Source: Chara braunii (Eukaryota; Streptophyta; Charophyceae; Charales; Characeae). Taken from it: 30,703 bases of DNA. The translations under genes were made by a program, and so were the position numbers. Positions 16,959-29,444 of the stretch are shown here, one piece after another. Each line of letters begins with the position of its first letter. Position 1 is the stretch's first letter. The notes beneath the pieces were generated by a model that was not told the origin of the DNA, ran no database searches, and saw only the letters and a program-made list of their open reading frames with translations. The stretch spans positions 1,278,905 to 1,309,607 of the forward strand of contig BFEA01000438.1 in the NCBI GenBank assembly GCA_003427395.1. Reading direction: 5' to 3'.

Positions 16959-17566
16959 AGAAAATTTCGGCAGCGCTTCCCGTAGGAAAAGTGTCTTTCC
17001 AGAATTTATATAAGTCCATATATGACAGCAAAAATAATCTCTAACTCTGGAAAACCAAATTTTGTCCAACTCCCTGAATTAGTAAAAATTTGGGCAGCAT
17101 TCCCTTTAGAAAGGGAGACTTCCCAGATTTGTACTAAGTCAGATATGAGCTCAGAAAACAACTTGAATTCAATTTAAACAAGATTTAACTAATTTCTTAG
17201 TTTTGCAGAAATTTCGGTAGCACTCTCTTTAGAAAAGTGTTATTCAAAAATTTATACAAGATTAAGTTCAGAATTTGAGAGTAACTTTGACTTCTCAAAG
17301 TCCAATTTTGTCTAACCCCCTGAATTAGCCAAAATTTGGGCAACACTCCCTTTGGAAAATGAGACTTCCCAGATTTTAACTAAGTCNGATATAAGAAAAG
17401 ACAAATCGAACTTTGNCAAGTCAAAAATTGACTAACTNCTTGGATTTGTAGAAATTTCGGCAGCNNTTCCCGTAGAGAAAGTAGTTTGCCAAGATTTATA
17501 CAAAGCCAAATATAAGGAAAGATCTCAGAAAAATACAAGAGTTGATCTAAGTAAAAAAAGTTACTA
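16959..17566. repeat. 106-124 bp tandem repeat array, second copy
   Basis: The first two GGCAG motifs, at 16969 and 17093, keep the 124-bp spacing; later ones follow the first copy at +5926. Substitutions include TCCC/GGGA around the second core, where the first copy has CTCC/GGAG. Confidence 0.78.
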
Positions 17567-17795
17567 CAGAAAANGCAGGAATTGNCACTAACTCCTATGG
17601 CTTTAGCACGCGGTGAGCTTCTAAAGTAACTACCTGTCAAACTGAAACTCAGACCAGGTAGTAACCTCATTCTGTCACATGCAAACTAAACCACAAAGGT
17701 AAGTACTCTCACCAGCCCCAAGTTCATTCCATATAGATAGTTTATGAATCTNTTNAGTCCTTGAACCCTTATTTCNCTCTTACATAAGACATAGG

Positions 17796-18479
17796 GTTGA
17801 ACCATTCGCCATGGAAACAATGNCCAACTTGCCTTTAAGATATACACGAACAGNTTGCACAACNNNTTCTCTCTNNTTTTNGGCATATGACTAGGTCATT
17901 CGCCATGNAAACAATGCCTAGCCGCCCTGATCTGTTTAATATCCAAAGTTTAATAATTTTCTGACTTAGTTTTCAAAAGAAAAGGCAAATATGGAAAGGG
18001 GACTGAACCATTCACAGTAGAAACAATGTTCAGTTTGCCCAGACTATTTNCATTTATACTTTGTATTTTTNNTTTTCTCTTCTTGAAGATNTGGCTTNAC
18101 GTTGGACCATTCACAGTAGAAACAATGCCCAACTGCCTGTTCACATGCAAATATACATAAACTACTTCCCTTTATACCCAGTTTAATTTATGTGCGCGGT
18201 TTTCAGGCTAGACCATTCACAGTANAAACAATGCTTAGCCTTAGACCAGAAATNCTCCCTCGGAATAAAACAAGAACTTAAACTCTTTCAACCATGCAAA
18301 CCCCCANAATTAACTNGAGTAAACANGNCATTCACAGTAGAAACAATGCCTGGTTNTTCAGAAAACAACTAGATAAACATAGNAACCAGGCCATTCANAG
18401 TAGAAACAATGTCNGATCCTTCAGAAAACAACCAAATTAACATAGTCCTGAGCTATTTACAGTAGAAACAATGCTCAGG
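17796..18479. repeat. Covarying hairpin array, second copy
   Basis: All eight hairpins recur at +5926 from the first copy. Where bases differ and are not N, the change spares the stem arms that I checked. In the last unit, for example, the bulged C is T and one loop A is G, while CCTGAGC (18447-18453) and GCTCAGG are intact. Some loops contain N. Confidence 0.85.
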
Positions 18480-20308
18480 CTTTGGTTGACCCTTCCAAAC
18501 ACATGCAAACTGCCTTCCTCCTACCTTTCCCCAGTTCATCCTTAGTCTGCTTCCNGTCAAAACAAANATGAAACTTAAGCTTCACTNTCACACATTCTTT
18601 NCATTTAGTCAGATTGGGTCCTGAAGGGAAAGNAATAATCATAGGGACAAACTCATGCATACACCAATCATACAGNAGGGAGATAGGCAAACATGGGTAG
18701 TAGTAGGTTGNACAGATGGAAATGGTTTACCTNACGATTCCCTGCCTCCAGAACTCCTCCTTAGTTCCGGCAGAGCTCCCGCAATCGGTGGGGCAACCTC
18801 CCNCAGAGNCCTTGGCGCGGACCTACGGGTTGCAATCCCGCCTGCCGCNTTCCTCTCAGAACCAGACTAGACTTAGAGTAAGGAGGACATAAAGAGGAAG
18901 TTTTAGACTCTCAGATCCATGAATGGTGCGCTCAGACTCGCGTGAAAGGGCCTTGTCATCTTGATTCGCCTGAGGGCCCCGCAATGGCGGCGAGAAAATA
19001 ACAGCTTGGTCACCGACGTCAAACTGCCAAAGTAAAAGCCTCCAATGAAAATCTCAGCTCGCAGCATTAACTCCTCTTCCCATACACAACCATCCCTCCG
19101 ATAAACTGTAGCCCCGCAGCATTTAAACAACCATACTCAGACAACGTATCTACTCCGTGTGCCCGTGCTCAAAATGTAGAGGCGCGCAGCAACTACACAC
19201 TGAAATGTGGTGGGGATAGTAGCGCANCTAGTGTCCCGCAATCCGTACGGCCATATCAGCCGNAAAACACCATGGGACACANCAGCATTCACANTANCGC
19301 CAATCAGTAGCACCAAGNNGCTTGCTTAAGNAGCAACAACACAACCGGTTTTCTCTGAGCAAGCGGTGCACTCCTCGGTAGTCCTTATAGCTCAACAGGC
19401 GAGAAAATCTCTGACCTGCCAATGCTCGTGGGCCAATCACTTCGCCAACCACGAGCGGCCGCGACCCTCACCAGCGGTCAGACTCGTCGCCCTCTGTCCG
19501 CAGTCTGTAGNCTCNTGTCNATTGCCCATAGTCCGTAGTAGCGCACAACAATGGNCAACAGACAAGTCTCCAAACCCGTATTTTNTCCCTCGCCGCTCCA
19601 ACTAGTACAATAGGTAANGCTTTGGTCAAGCTGATAGGTCTGTAACTTGCGTGGCTTGTACTCACTCACCCCATATAACAGGCAGAGCAGCGCACCAGCC
19701 ACTTGTCAAACAGACAACCCCAAAATCGTTTCTTAGATACAGAGTAACACTACTCCAATACTCTGCAAATCACGACGAATGACTCTATCTCACGAATGCG
19801 GCCAAACTGTTCCGCACATCCAAGCCAAGCGGTTTCGCACGTAGTACGAACAATAATAGAGTGGATCTCCCGTTTGATCACGGAGGCATCCACTCCTCTC
19901 CANCCTCTTACACCCTCTCTCACTCACTGCTGCTAACACACGGAGGTACCTGACTACATCATATGGCCAGGTTCAATCGTAGCTANGGGCCTNAGTTGAG
20001 GCTCTTCAGGCCGAGTGANGGNTGCAATCNTTTAAACACGACCANGGNAAGGGCAACCAACAAGACTGTTATCCCCCGCCGCCATGTCTGTCTTCTGGCT
20101 CTGTTNCCCCCGCCGCACTGTCTGCCTTCTATCCTCGTTCATCCCGCTATCCCAGTCTACTCATCAGACTGACTCAGAGGGTCGACCGGGGACAACCACG
20201 TTGATTATGAACGAGCCTAACTACTACGGTANCAGNGGACACGAGGAGTGACAGCAGCCTCACTCGATCCACCCCGTATTGTTGGCCCGCCTCCGAGGTT
20301 AGCTTCTT

Positions 20309-21029
20309 TCTCTCTCTCTCTCTCTGCGAACTGTAATCGTTGCGCCCGCTCGGCTCGAAGTCAGGTCCTTCCTTACTACGTGCTTGGCTTCAGCTTGACG
20401 GTGAGTCTCCTAGTGACACCGACCCGTCCAACCCGAAAGACCCCCCACCCTTCTGCTGCGACCCCGGCTACCATGTCCTCGGTAAGTTCCTCTTCTCCGT
20501 CTACGCCCTCCCGTTGGTCTCCCGATTCCCCCTCACTATTCCCATCGACAGGATACACAGAACCGAACGAATCTACCCTTAGCGTAGGGACAAGTTCAAA
20601 CCACCCTCAACGAGCTACCCTCCCGGGCGCAGCCTATAATACTAACCCCGGCCAAACTACTAACCTATAACTAAAACAAACAATACCATTAAATTCGCAA
20701 TAGCTAAAAACCCCTATCTATAACTTTATTTCACCCGATTCCATAAGGAATCGAGTGAAAACTCCACTTCCCATTCCCACCATATCTGTGCATGCACCCG
20801 ACGCACCCTTCAGTCTAAGTTCCCTCTTCCTTCTAACTCTAAATCTACTAACACTTTTCCAAATCTACCTCCACTATCGGATTCGCCTTACCGAGAAACC
20901 TTAGAATCGACTGTCTCCTTGCCCATTTTCGTTGGGAAATGGGTGAAAGTAGAACTTTTCTTCCTAACCTTTCCCCCCATTTCCATCACCTCCGCGCGGC
21001 CATTTCTCTCACTAACTCTAATCCTACTA
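20309..21029. repeat. Repeat block S1, copy 3
   Basis: Apparently identical to copy 2 up to the X boundary, and identical to copy 1 only from 20935 on. The Ser/Pro-rich frame is at 20473-20670. Confidence 0.9.
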
Positions 21030-21912
21030 ATTATCCATCGAATCCAACTTCGGATCCGGGGTCGCCCACCCCGGGAACCTCTGATTAAGGTTCTCCCCCG
21101 GCCGATTTCCGTCCACGAACGAGTGGGTTACACACTCTTCCACCCTTCTTCTGCCACTGCCTCTCCCGCCATAGCCCGCGCAGTCCGTTCCTCAACTAAC
21201 TCCTAATTTACTAACTTTCCTACCGATCTGACTTCATGCTCGAAGTCGCCTCCCCCTAAAACCCCTAGTTGGCATCTACCCCCGCCCGATTTCACTAAGG
21301 AATAGGCAATCACGCTAGATTTTGCCCCGCCATGGCCAGCTGTTGCCATCTCGCTTGCTGTCTGTACCTGGCGCGGAATCGTGCCAGGTTCACTCCCCCG
21401 TTTTCCCCCTTGCCTGCGTCTCACCGGTCTTCCGCTCGTCGCTATCCTCCCTCACCCGACTGTACATTACCCTACTTTCTCCCACTCGCCCACCTCATCT
21501 CACTGCCTCAGCCTTGCAGCGCCAGTACCTCGCGCGAGCGCCCGTCCAGGTGCATTCGCCCGTTCCTGCCATCCCGTCGGCTTCCCTCTCTCGTACGCAC
21601 CCGGCACAAAAACCGGCCCAGGTCCACATGCATCCCTGGCTACTCCGCCTTGTGCCCGTCACCTCTGCCGCTACCTACCTCCCTTCTCTCTTCATCGCCT
21701 AAGTGCTCGATGCCCGCTGCTTCGCTACCTCAGCACTCCCGCTCTCTCTTCCCAGTCCTTTGTGCCTCCTTCCCCACAGCGCTCCGCTCTGTCTTCGCGG
21801 CTGCCCAATCCACTCCGACATCGGATGCCGCTCTCGACAGCAGCGGGCCCCGCAGTGGTCAGCGGGCTGGCTTACCACACCAGCTGTCCAGAGAGGAACC
21901 TCAGAGGGGCCG

Positions 21913-22041
21913 GCTACTAGCCGGTTCGATTAGTCTTTTGCCCCTATACCCAAGTCTGACGTTCAACAGCTCCAGCTATATTGAGGGAAACTTCCGAGGG
22001 AACCAGCTACTAGAGGGTTCGATTAGTCTTTGGCCCCTATA
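21913..22041 (-). pseudogene. 25S rRNA fragments A and B, second copy
   Basis: Fragment A is at 21913-21961 and fragment B at 21969-22041, with the same sequence and the same 7-bp gap as in the first X. Confidence 0.85.
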
Positions 22042-22516
22042 GTCCAGAAGACGGTGTGCCTCCCGTCTGCGCCACTGCTCCGCCGCTCGGCCCGCTGCTG
22101 CACCGCGCTGCATTAGCGCCCGTCGGACTGAGGTCGACGCTACCACCTCCTCGTTGCCTTCACCCCCAAATGCACCCGGCACGGCCCCCGTCCGGGTTCA
22201 TTCTGTTGTTATGTGTAGTCCCCTGTTCGCTACCTGGCCCGCTGGCTGCTGCATAACGCAGCACCACCAACTCTGCCGTCCAGGCTCTCCCCGCCAAGCC
22301 CTCTACTCGCCCCGGCTGCCGGTTTCTTCAACCTATGGTCCGCGGGCGGCCTGCCAGAGCCCTTTCTTGCCTCGCTCCGCTCCGACGGTGTCCACCACCA
22401 CCTCGGACCCCCAACGGACAAACTCCTGTTGAGGCAGTTGGCCGTGGACCCGCGGCCCGCTGTAAGGCCTATACGTGGGCCTTAGTGAGGCGGGCCCCGT
22501 ACGACCTTCGGCGGTA

Positions 22517-22550
22517 ATTCCAATGAGAACTTTGAAGACCGAAGTGGAAG
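22517..22550 (+). pseudogene. 25S rRNA fragment C, second copy
   Basis: Same sense-strand fragment around GAGAACTTTGAAGACCGAAG, in opposite orientation to fragments A and B. Confidence 0.8.
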
Positions 22551-24667
22551 AAAAGCCCGTGGGCGGACCGCGTGGGGACGGACGGTGCTCCTCGGCCCAC
22601 GCACCAAAATAATTAGGATACAGGAATGTCGTCGGCACCCCAAGCACGCGAGAACCCGCAGGCCAGCCTTAAAAGGCGCGCACTCAAGGTCCTCGACCGC
22701 CGCGACGACCATTAGATCCGGCGTCCCGTCCAAATCAATGCCCCGCCGGGATATATGTAAAAAAAAAAAAAAAAAAAAAGGACACTAGAATAAAACTATT
22801 TAGAAAACGTCACCACCGATCGGACGCCTCCACTAACAAAACCGAGGGGGATAGCCCCACGACTCTCAACCCCATCGACTTTCTCCCCGACGCTCCGCTG
22901 CCGCGGCGTCGACGCTAGCCGGCCTCGATCCCCGAACCTTCGTAGCAGTAGTCCAATGTCGTAACCTATAGGGCTAAGCCCAAGCCTGAGACCAATATCC
23001 ATGAAGTGTCATATAAGGCGGCGCGGCGCTGCGCTCACGGCCAGGGAAATTGGCTTGAGCCTCACCTCCGCCTACCACCGTGCGCGCGGTCGCCTAGCGT
23101 CTGCGCCGACTTACCAAGCTATGCCATGGCCGCCACTCGCGCCACTTCGCGTGCCTAGACCTACCGCAGTCACTCTGTCGCCGTCGTTGCCGTCGTCTCC
23201 GTCGTCCTCACTCGCGCGCTCGCCTCGGTCAAGCATACCATCCAAGGGAAAATATCCCTAAATCCTGCTTAATCAAAAATAAACAAACATTAATAATATT
23301 GTTACATAAAACAACCGACGTCTGCGCCGGCTTTATAATCAACAAAAAAAAGAATCCCGCGCGCCTTAAACCTGCGCGCCTACGCACCCTTTACTCTAGT
23401 CAACCATCTAGTCAACGTAATTACGGATACAGCCGCGCCTAGCGCGGTATACTTAAACTTTAAACCAAAACTATTTTCTGTCACTTGCAAAAAAAACAGG
23501 GCGGATACCCTTGTAAGGGTATTTGCGCCGACAGCTTACCGGACCATATTAAGCGACGTCCCTGTCGCTTCGCCAAATCAGAAAACTATAAATCCATCCA
23601 CACTCCAAATGCTGACGAGAAATGAGCCAATCCGATTAGCCGACAAACACAAGATAGAGGTCTCCATCAAATCATGCCTTCACAACTATATACTGTCAGG
23701 TTTCTAACCCGAGTCTCTCACCACCCAGAAATTAGGACGCTGACCGCATAAGTTCCAAAGACCTTCCCAATCGTCCTCTCCCCGGTCCTAGACAACGTTC
23801 GGCTTTTCGATGGGTGTCCCTAGTCATGGCAAAAACTAGGGACGCGGACCTTAATCGATACCTTTGAAGGCACTCTCGCCTTCCTTCTCAAAAATTTCTC
23901 GCAATCAAATACACATAAGCATATATGTATACTTTAATATACACTCAGCTCTTTCTGCAGTCTCGTACAAAAAGACTAGGTCTCTATTTTGGTCCACCAT
24001 AGCCTGGCCGATCAGACCAGGACTACGGCCCACCACATTGTTATTTAACGGTAGTACCCCTCGCTGGTTACGCAATGATAGGTTTCCTCCTGATAAGAAT
24101 CCAATCAGGATTCCTCCAAAAATTCTCATACATATCCCGCGGAGTAATTTCACTGGGGCGGGCAACCCCCCTTAAACTCTTACCCTGCGTTTTCACAGTC
24201 AGGTTGTGTCGGCTAGCAGCCATCCAATGAGGTTACGCCCTAGAGGTACTAACTTCTTTTCCGTTAGCTTTGCCTTTCTTCAATATGTCTCAAAACTAGC
24301 ACAGGTGGTTAGACGGGGCGTCGCAAAACGGAATCACAGGCCCACTGTGCGATACGCAGGGGTCCGAAGGCATTTACCAGCCCTTCCACAATAGGCATGA
24401 CATTTTTCGCACGCTCACAAACAAAATCACCGCTAGGTCCACCAGGCTGTGACCCCTGACTTGATCAGAGCCAGCAGCCACCCGTCCTGAGACGTCTCTC
24501 GCTCTGCACTCATTGCGACTTTCTCAAATATTCCAAGCAAAAGTGACCCTCTTCGTCAGACTTTATCACTCATCAGACAACTTACTATGCGATAAATCAG
24601 TTTACTCACCTTTGAAGGTGAGTCTTCCAACAACAAAAACATCCTATTTTCTAAAAATCCAAGGGGC

Positions 24668-24863
24668 TCTCATCATAAAACAAAACAACCCCTCTTCCAA
24701 AAATCACGAGGGGTCTCGCCACAGAACAAAACACCCCCTCTTCCAAAAATCACGAGGGGTCTCATCATAAAATCAAACTTCCCCTCCCCAGAAATTCGAG
24801 GGGGTCTCATCATAACACACAACATCCCCTTCTCCAAGAATCAAGGGGGTCTCATCATAGAAC
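24668..24863. repeat. 45-46 bp hairpin-bearing tandem repeat, second copy
   Basis: Identical to the array at 4397-4592, including the compensatory CCCCTT/AAGGGG unit. Confidence 0.9.
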
Positions 24864-25957
24864 AAAACATCACTGAGAGACCATCTTATGAGTTCTCGTC
24901 ACAACTTAAGCAATCAACAACCGGCATGGTGAAGCATCCGAGTCTCAAAGACTCGTAAATCTTCTAAAATTCCTCACAACCTTTTACAAACGAACTGCAC
25001 TTCCTCCCCTTATACTCTGCCCCATCAGCTGCCCGTGGGCAGGTCGCACGAGTATACCGAGGAGTAGGCAGTTTTACATGTCACACATTCACACATCTTT
25101 CACACAAAGCCAACACTCATAAGGATAAAACTACACAAGTAAGAGTGACGGTGATTGTCACAAAAACCAAGCCTCATAGTGTTTCAACTCAATATGTACA
25201 CCAGGATAAAATGTCTCTCTCAAAAACAATATAGGTACCCAGCCCTCGCATCCCACCCTACTGAGTAACCCATGTCTTGCATACACGAATACCTCGGAGT
25301 ATACCCAAACATACACAAAAGCTCAAATCACATAAATCTATCCCAACTGTACACACCAACTTATCATACATCTGGACACAACCACCTAAATCACACCCAA
25401 AGAGGAAACAAGTGATTTATCCAGTACTACAATCTGCACACGTATAGACAAACAAGCTAATCGTGACTACACCTAGATATACACATATCTAGCCCAGTCT
25501 CCATATACGAGGAACCTTGATCATACTGAGGTATAGGTGAGCCAGTCTCCACTCACTCGTTGCCCCCTGGGTTTCACCTATATGGCTGAGCTATCTACAA
25601 CCTAGGTTACCTTACCGGATCATTATTGCGAAACCCCTCCCCGAGTCTAGCCTATGCACATGCCTCAAAGTATATATCTGTCCTGACTCACATAATATGC
25701 AATTAGCCTTTACCAATGAGTATGGGGTTAGGGTCACGCAACGATTGGCCTGCTACTCCGATTTTCCAGATCGATACATGTACAACTAGACCTTTACCAA
25801 CCACGAATCCAAGGATCTAAAGCAAACGATTAACAGAAGCTTCCTGACTCAGGGGTTAGGATGAATCTACATTACATCCTGCTATACTTTCTCTGCCCTA
25901 GTCGTCTCATCTATCCTCTCCGCGCTTTTGATCATCTGGCTCACCCTAATGGTCATC

Positions 25958-26399
25958 TCATTCAGCACCATTATGCCCCTTTCTTCTTTGAGCTCCACTT
26001 ATGGTTTCGCTGGCTCCCGTCGCGACCTTCGGCGCCTTGCCTGCCATTCCCGCGACCTCCATTGTCGCGTCCACCATCTCCACGGCCAGTGTTGTCGTAC
26101 CCGTCATCTCCTCGGCCCCTTCCAACTGCTGGCCTTTGGCCCCTTCCACCTGCCATACCGTCATGCGGCACTTGCTACATCGGCGGCCATAACGGTCCGA
26201 CAGGTTGGATTTGGACTGGCGGGGGCCCACGGGGTATAATGTTCATCAAAGAGCCCATATAATTACCTTGCGCCCAGAGCATGTAAGGATTATACGTCGG
26301 CCACAAGCTCATTTGGTTACACGGCGCCCACTGCCTATGTAAAGTTGGCTCGATCGGAGGAGGCCCCCTTCGTCTTGCCTCACCTTCCAGCTCTCGCAA
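25958..26399 (-). pseudogene. Degraded gag continuation, second copy
   Basis: Same frameshifted Pro-rich and CX2C-containing frames as at 5687-6128. Confidence 0.35.
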
Positions 26400-26826
26400 A
26401 CCTCTCTTTCAATGCCCCTACTTGTCTTTGTGGCCCACTTAACTCTGCCTGTGATGGCGCGCCCGCACTTGGCGGCACAGAGCATTCCCCACGTTGGCCC
26501 TCCATTCCGTCTTCAGGAAAGCTTAGTCTTAGGGAACTCTCCAGCTCATCCCATGTCTTCGCCTCCTGCTTAAGGGCATACACCTCCTCGCTCAGCTCTT
26601 CACAACCAAACAAAGGGAACATGTACCACATCGTTCTTTCGTCCCACGCCTTCATGAGGCAAAAATCCTGAAATTCGTGCAGAAAGCTAGACAAGTCCCT
26701 TCCTTGGAACAGCAGGGCACAGAGATCCGAGGGCATTGACTCCCGCAACACCTCGTGCAGCAACACCTTCATGAGGCACGAGTTTCTCCATAGCAGGATC
26801 TTGGCGAAGCCACTTTCTTCCGCCAT
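26380..26826 (-). CDS. Gag-like protein, second copy
   Basis: This 148-aa frame is identical to that at 6109-6555, with the same upstream unknown ORF and the same lack of pol. Identity over the whole of X means it gives no independent evidence of purifying selection. Confidence 0.48.
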   Translation of the reverse strand: MAEESGFAKILLWRNSCLMKVLLHEVLRESMPSDLCALLFQGRDLSSFLHEFQDFCLMKAWDERTMWYMFPLFGCEELSEEVYALKQEAKTWDELESSLRLSFPEDGMEGQRGECSVPPSAGAPSQAELSGPQRQVGALKERFARAGR

Positions 26827-27108
26827 GATGCTGACAACAGCCTCACATGCATAGCGGGCAATAGATCATCAAGGGTGGCTTAAGTAAGCTCAGGCAGACA
26901 AAGACAAACTGCTAACACTTGCACCACGCCATCTTTCCTTTTACTCATGCAGTCAGGTAATCCCTAGTTACCCTGACGCTTACCTTTACAACTACGGTAA
27001 TGGGTAAAGAGACGACCATAGACAAGGGAAAAGAAGCGCATTTTCTGGAGGAAAAAACATTCTCTACTGACCCACTGCTGCCCGGATTTCCTCCCAGTCT
27101 ACATTTCC

Positions 27109-27897
27109 CTAATTTGGATCATGAGACGAGCCGTATATGTCCACTGTATTGGCCGTGTTTCCGAGCCACTGACTAGATGGTGAGAATTTTGGGTCTAGGT
27201 ACAGACTGTATACCAGTTCACACGCATAGCGTCCATACGCCCAGTCACGCACCCTCATAGCGGCTTCAGCTACCTCTTCTACCCTTGCCGACTCACTAAA
27301 GCTCTTCTCTATGAGGAAGTTAGGCAGGGTGACTCGCAGTGGAGCTGATGGAAACGCGAACTCTCCAGCGCACTTAACCTCTACATGGGTTAGTACTTGC
27401 TCTTCTCCGTCACGAGACACTTCCCTCGCCCATTTAGCTGTCGCTGCCTCAGCTACCCTCAAAGGCTTAGCAAGCAGGCTTCCATGCCCAAGTGCCAATT
27501 TTATCCCATGCTCGACCTTAAAGGTGGCTGAGGTATACAGGGTCACCTTTACAATTGCGCATTTCTGTTGATCGTCGAACCCAGACTCGATCCAGACAAA
27601 GACGTCCATGCCCATTATCACGCCCCACCATGATGAAATATACTCTCCTTCTCTGACCAGCCTGGGTAAACACACCTCGAGTCCTCCCTCTTTCTTAACC
27701 GGCCCGAGCATAAGCGGGTCTTCCTGTGCATAAGACATCCTGAGTTTCCTTTGCTTTGTCTGGGTTCTGCCATCACAAACAAATGTCCAGCATACGCCTT
27801 TCGTTATTAGACTGACAATCCATGTCCCTCTTGGAAGGGCGACCCAAACGTACCGGCGAAATGACCAATCATGAGCCAAATGCCGGACTGAAGACAT
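27109..27897 (-). CDS. Unknown 262-aa protein, second copy
   Basis: Identical product to that of 6838-7626. No family is recognised. Confidence 0.48.
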   Translation of the reverse strand: MSSVRHLAHDWSFRRYVWVALPRGTWIVSLITKGVCWTFVCDGRTQTKQRKLRMSYAQEDPLMLGPVKKEGGLEVCLPRLVREGEYISSWWGVIMGMDVFVWIESGFDDQQKCAIVKVTLYTSATFKVEHGIKLALGHGSLLAKPLRVAEAATAKWAREVSRDGEEQVLTHVEVKCAGEFAFPSAPLRVTLPNFLIEKSFSESARVEEVAEAAMRVRDWAYGRYACELVYSLYLDPKFSPSSQWLGNTANTVDIYGSSHDPN

Positions 27898-29047
27898 TCA
27901 TATAACTTCCTACAGACTGATAAGGTCCCAAGTATAATCGGAATAAAATAACCCACACGAGCTACACTTGAAAGAGATATCTACTTAACGTATAACTTCA
28001 CAAGATTGGGCGTAGGCTAGGCTCACAGGGTCTGACATCGAGTACTACCTGCCGCTCCCTTAAAGGTGAGCAAAATAGTCTAAGTGTCAGCTCTTTCATA
28101 CACTCCAACTCCCTCTAGGATTAGATGCCTTCCTCGTAAGGAAGGTGTTACCCAGACTCACTGCATCCTGCAGCAGAACAATCGTTTAGAATCCAGAATC
28201 AAACATCTAAGTCCATACACATAATATCTTTCAACTGGCCTTAGCCTACTTCTCCTCAAAGCGCACAGACGATTTGTAACCTGGCACCTAGGAGACGGTC
28301 TGTACCTTCACTCTTGGCAGAGGAACATTATCTCACTCATCCTTAGCTCCATTCTTCTGCAACCGTATCACGATGCTTTCCCAACTACTCAGACGACTCT
28401 TATGCCAGTCAGGGAGGGTACACCATAGGGCTAATCCTCACAATAGCCATGCTTAACCTTAGCCACGCCAAACACGCAAAGCACCGCCCAGGCCTACCAA
28501 CTATCGGATCAGAAAGGCCACTAGTCCCAAATACCATCGTGCTGGTCAAAGTCGGTGAACCCTGAATCAAAACCCTTATCACCCTCAAGTCACTCATACC
28601 ACATAAATCCAAATCAGGTCACGTCAATCAAAACCACATCGCTTAACCCTCACTTCACACTTCTTATCCAACACTGTCTGCTACAAACCATTATGTGCAC
28701 ACTAGTCGATAAAGCGGAAATGGTCACTTCGCCTGAATCATCAACCCGCCCGAATCTTGATTCGAATTTTAAGGACCTCTCAACTCTACGACACTATCAA
28801 TCGATAAACAAGATGTCAACTGATCACTCATATCGTCCTAATGAAACTTCCCATTTGCCTTTTTTTTCACTTCCTACAAAAAAAATTCCCAGAATTAAAT
28901 AACCATTCTAGAGTAAAATAACATTCTAAATTCTAAATTTTCATTCCATCTTCAAAAATGTAATTCCAATTTTTAAATTTTCCGTCTTACTTGAAAACTT
29001 TCCTTCCAAGAATGGGGTATCCCTTCTTATTTGAACTGCGTGCTAGA

Positions 29048-29220
29048 GATGGAATGAAAGTTTGGATGAGTTCATGAAATATTTTAATTGGACTGTCATT
29101 CTAAGTAAGGATTTCCAGTCATAAATAGGTTAATCCAATCTAAATTAGACGATATTTGTTGTAATAGAATGAAAGTCTAATTAAAACATTTCATAAACTC
29201 ATCCAGACTTTCATTCCATC
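29048..29220. mobile_element. MITE-like inverted-repeat element, second copy
   Basis: The same 56-bp imperfect arms as at 8777-8949. Confidence 0.58.
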
Positions 29221-29444
29221 TTGAACAAATAGATTTAGTTGGAAGGGAAAACTCATATTTAGACGGGAACTTATCAAATTAAATTGGAAATTTTATAATT
29301 AAACAAACATTGAAATGATAATTTATAAATATGAAGGATTTTTTTTTTTCATTTCTCATGGGAATTTTTCTGTTGTCCAATACCCGGATGTCGTTCCACC
29401 AGGAACAACAGTAGGCAACCGTTATCCCCGGCAATGGCGCCACC

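Larger units (their letters stand above)
16456..20308. repeat. Repeat block Y, copy 2
   Basis: Same order of features as copy 1. The left third is diverged (one 28-bp unit instead of five, several substitutions). The right two thirds are nearly identical and carry both the shared N positions and many additional N. No gene is supported. Confidence 0.88.
21030..29444. mobile_element. Block X, copy 2
   Basis: All features of the first X recur at a constant offset of 20271 with no difference found. These include the A(21) tract at 22759-22779, the hairpin zone at 23433-24110, the palindrome at 24604-24623, the 45-46 bp array at 24668-24863 and the T(11) tract at 29339-29349. Confidence 0.85.

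Noticed and set aside
18655-18870. 71-aa plus-strand frame in the second Y copy
   Set aside because: It is open only because N bases hide a stop; the resolved first copy has a TGA in the same frame.
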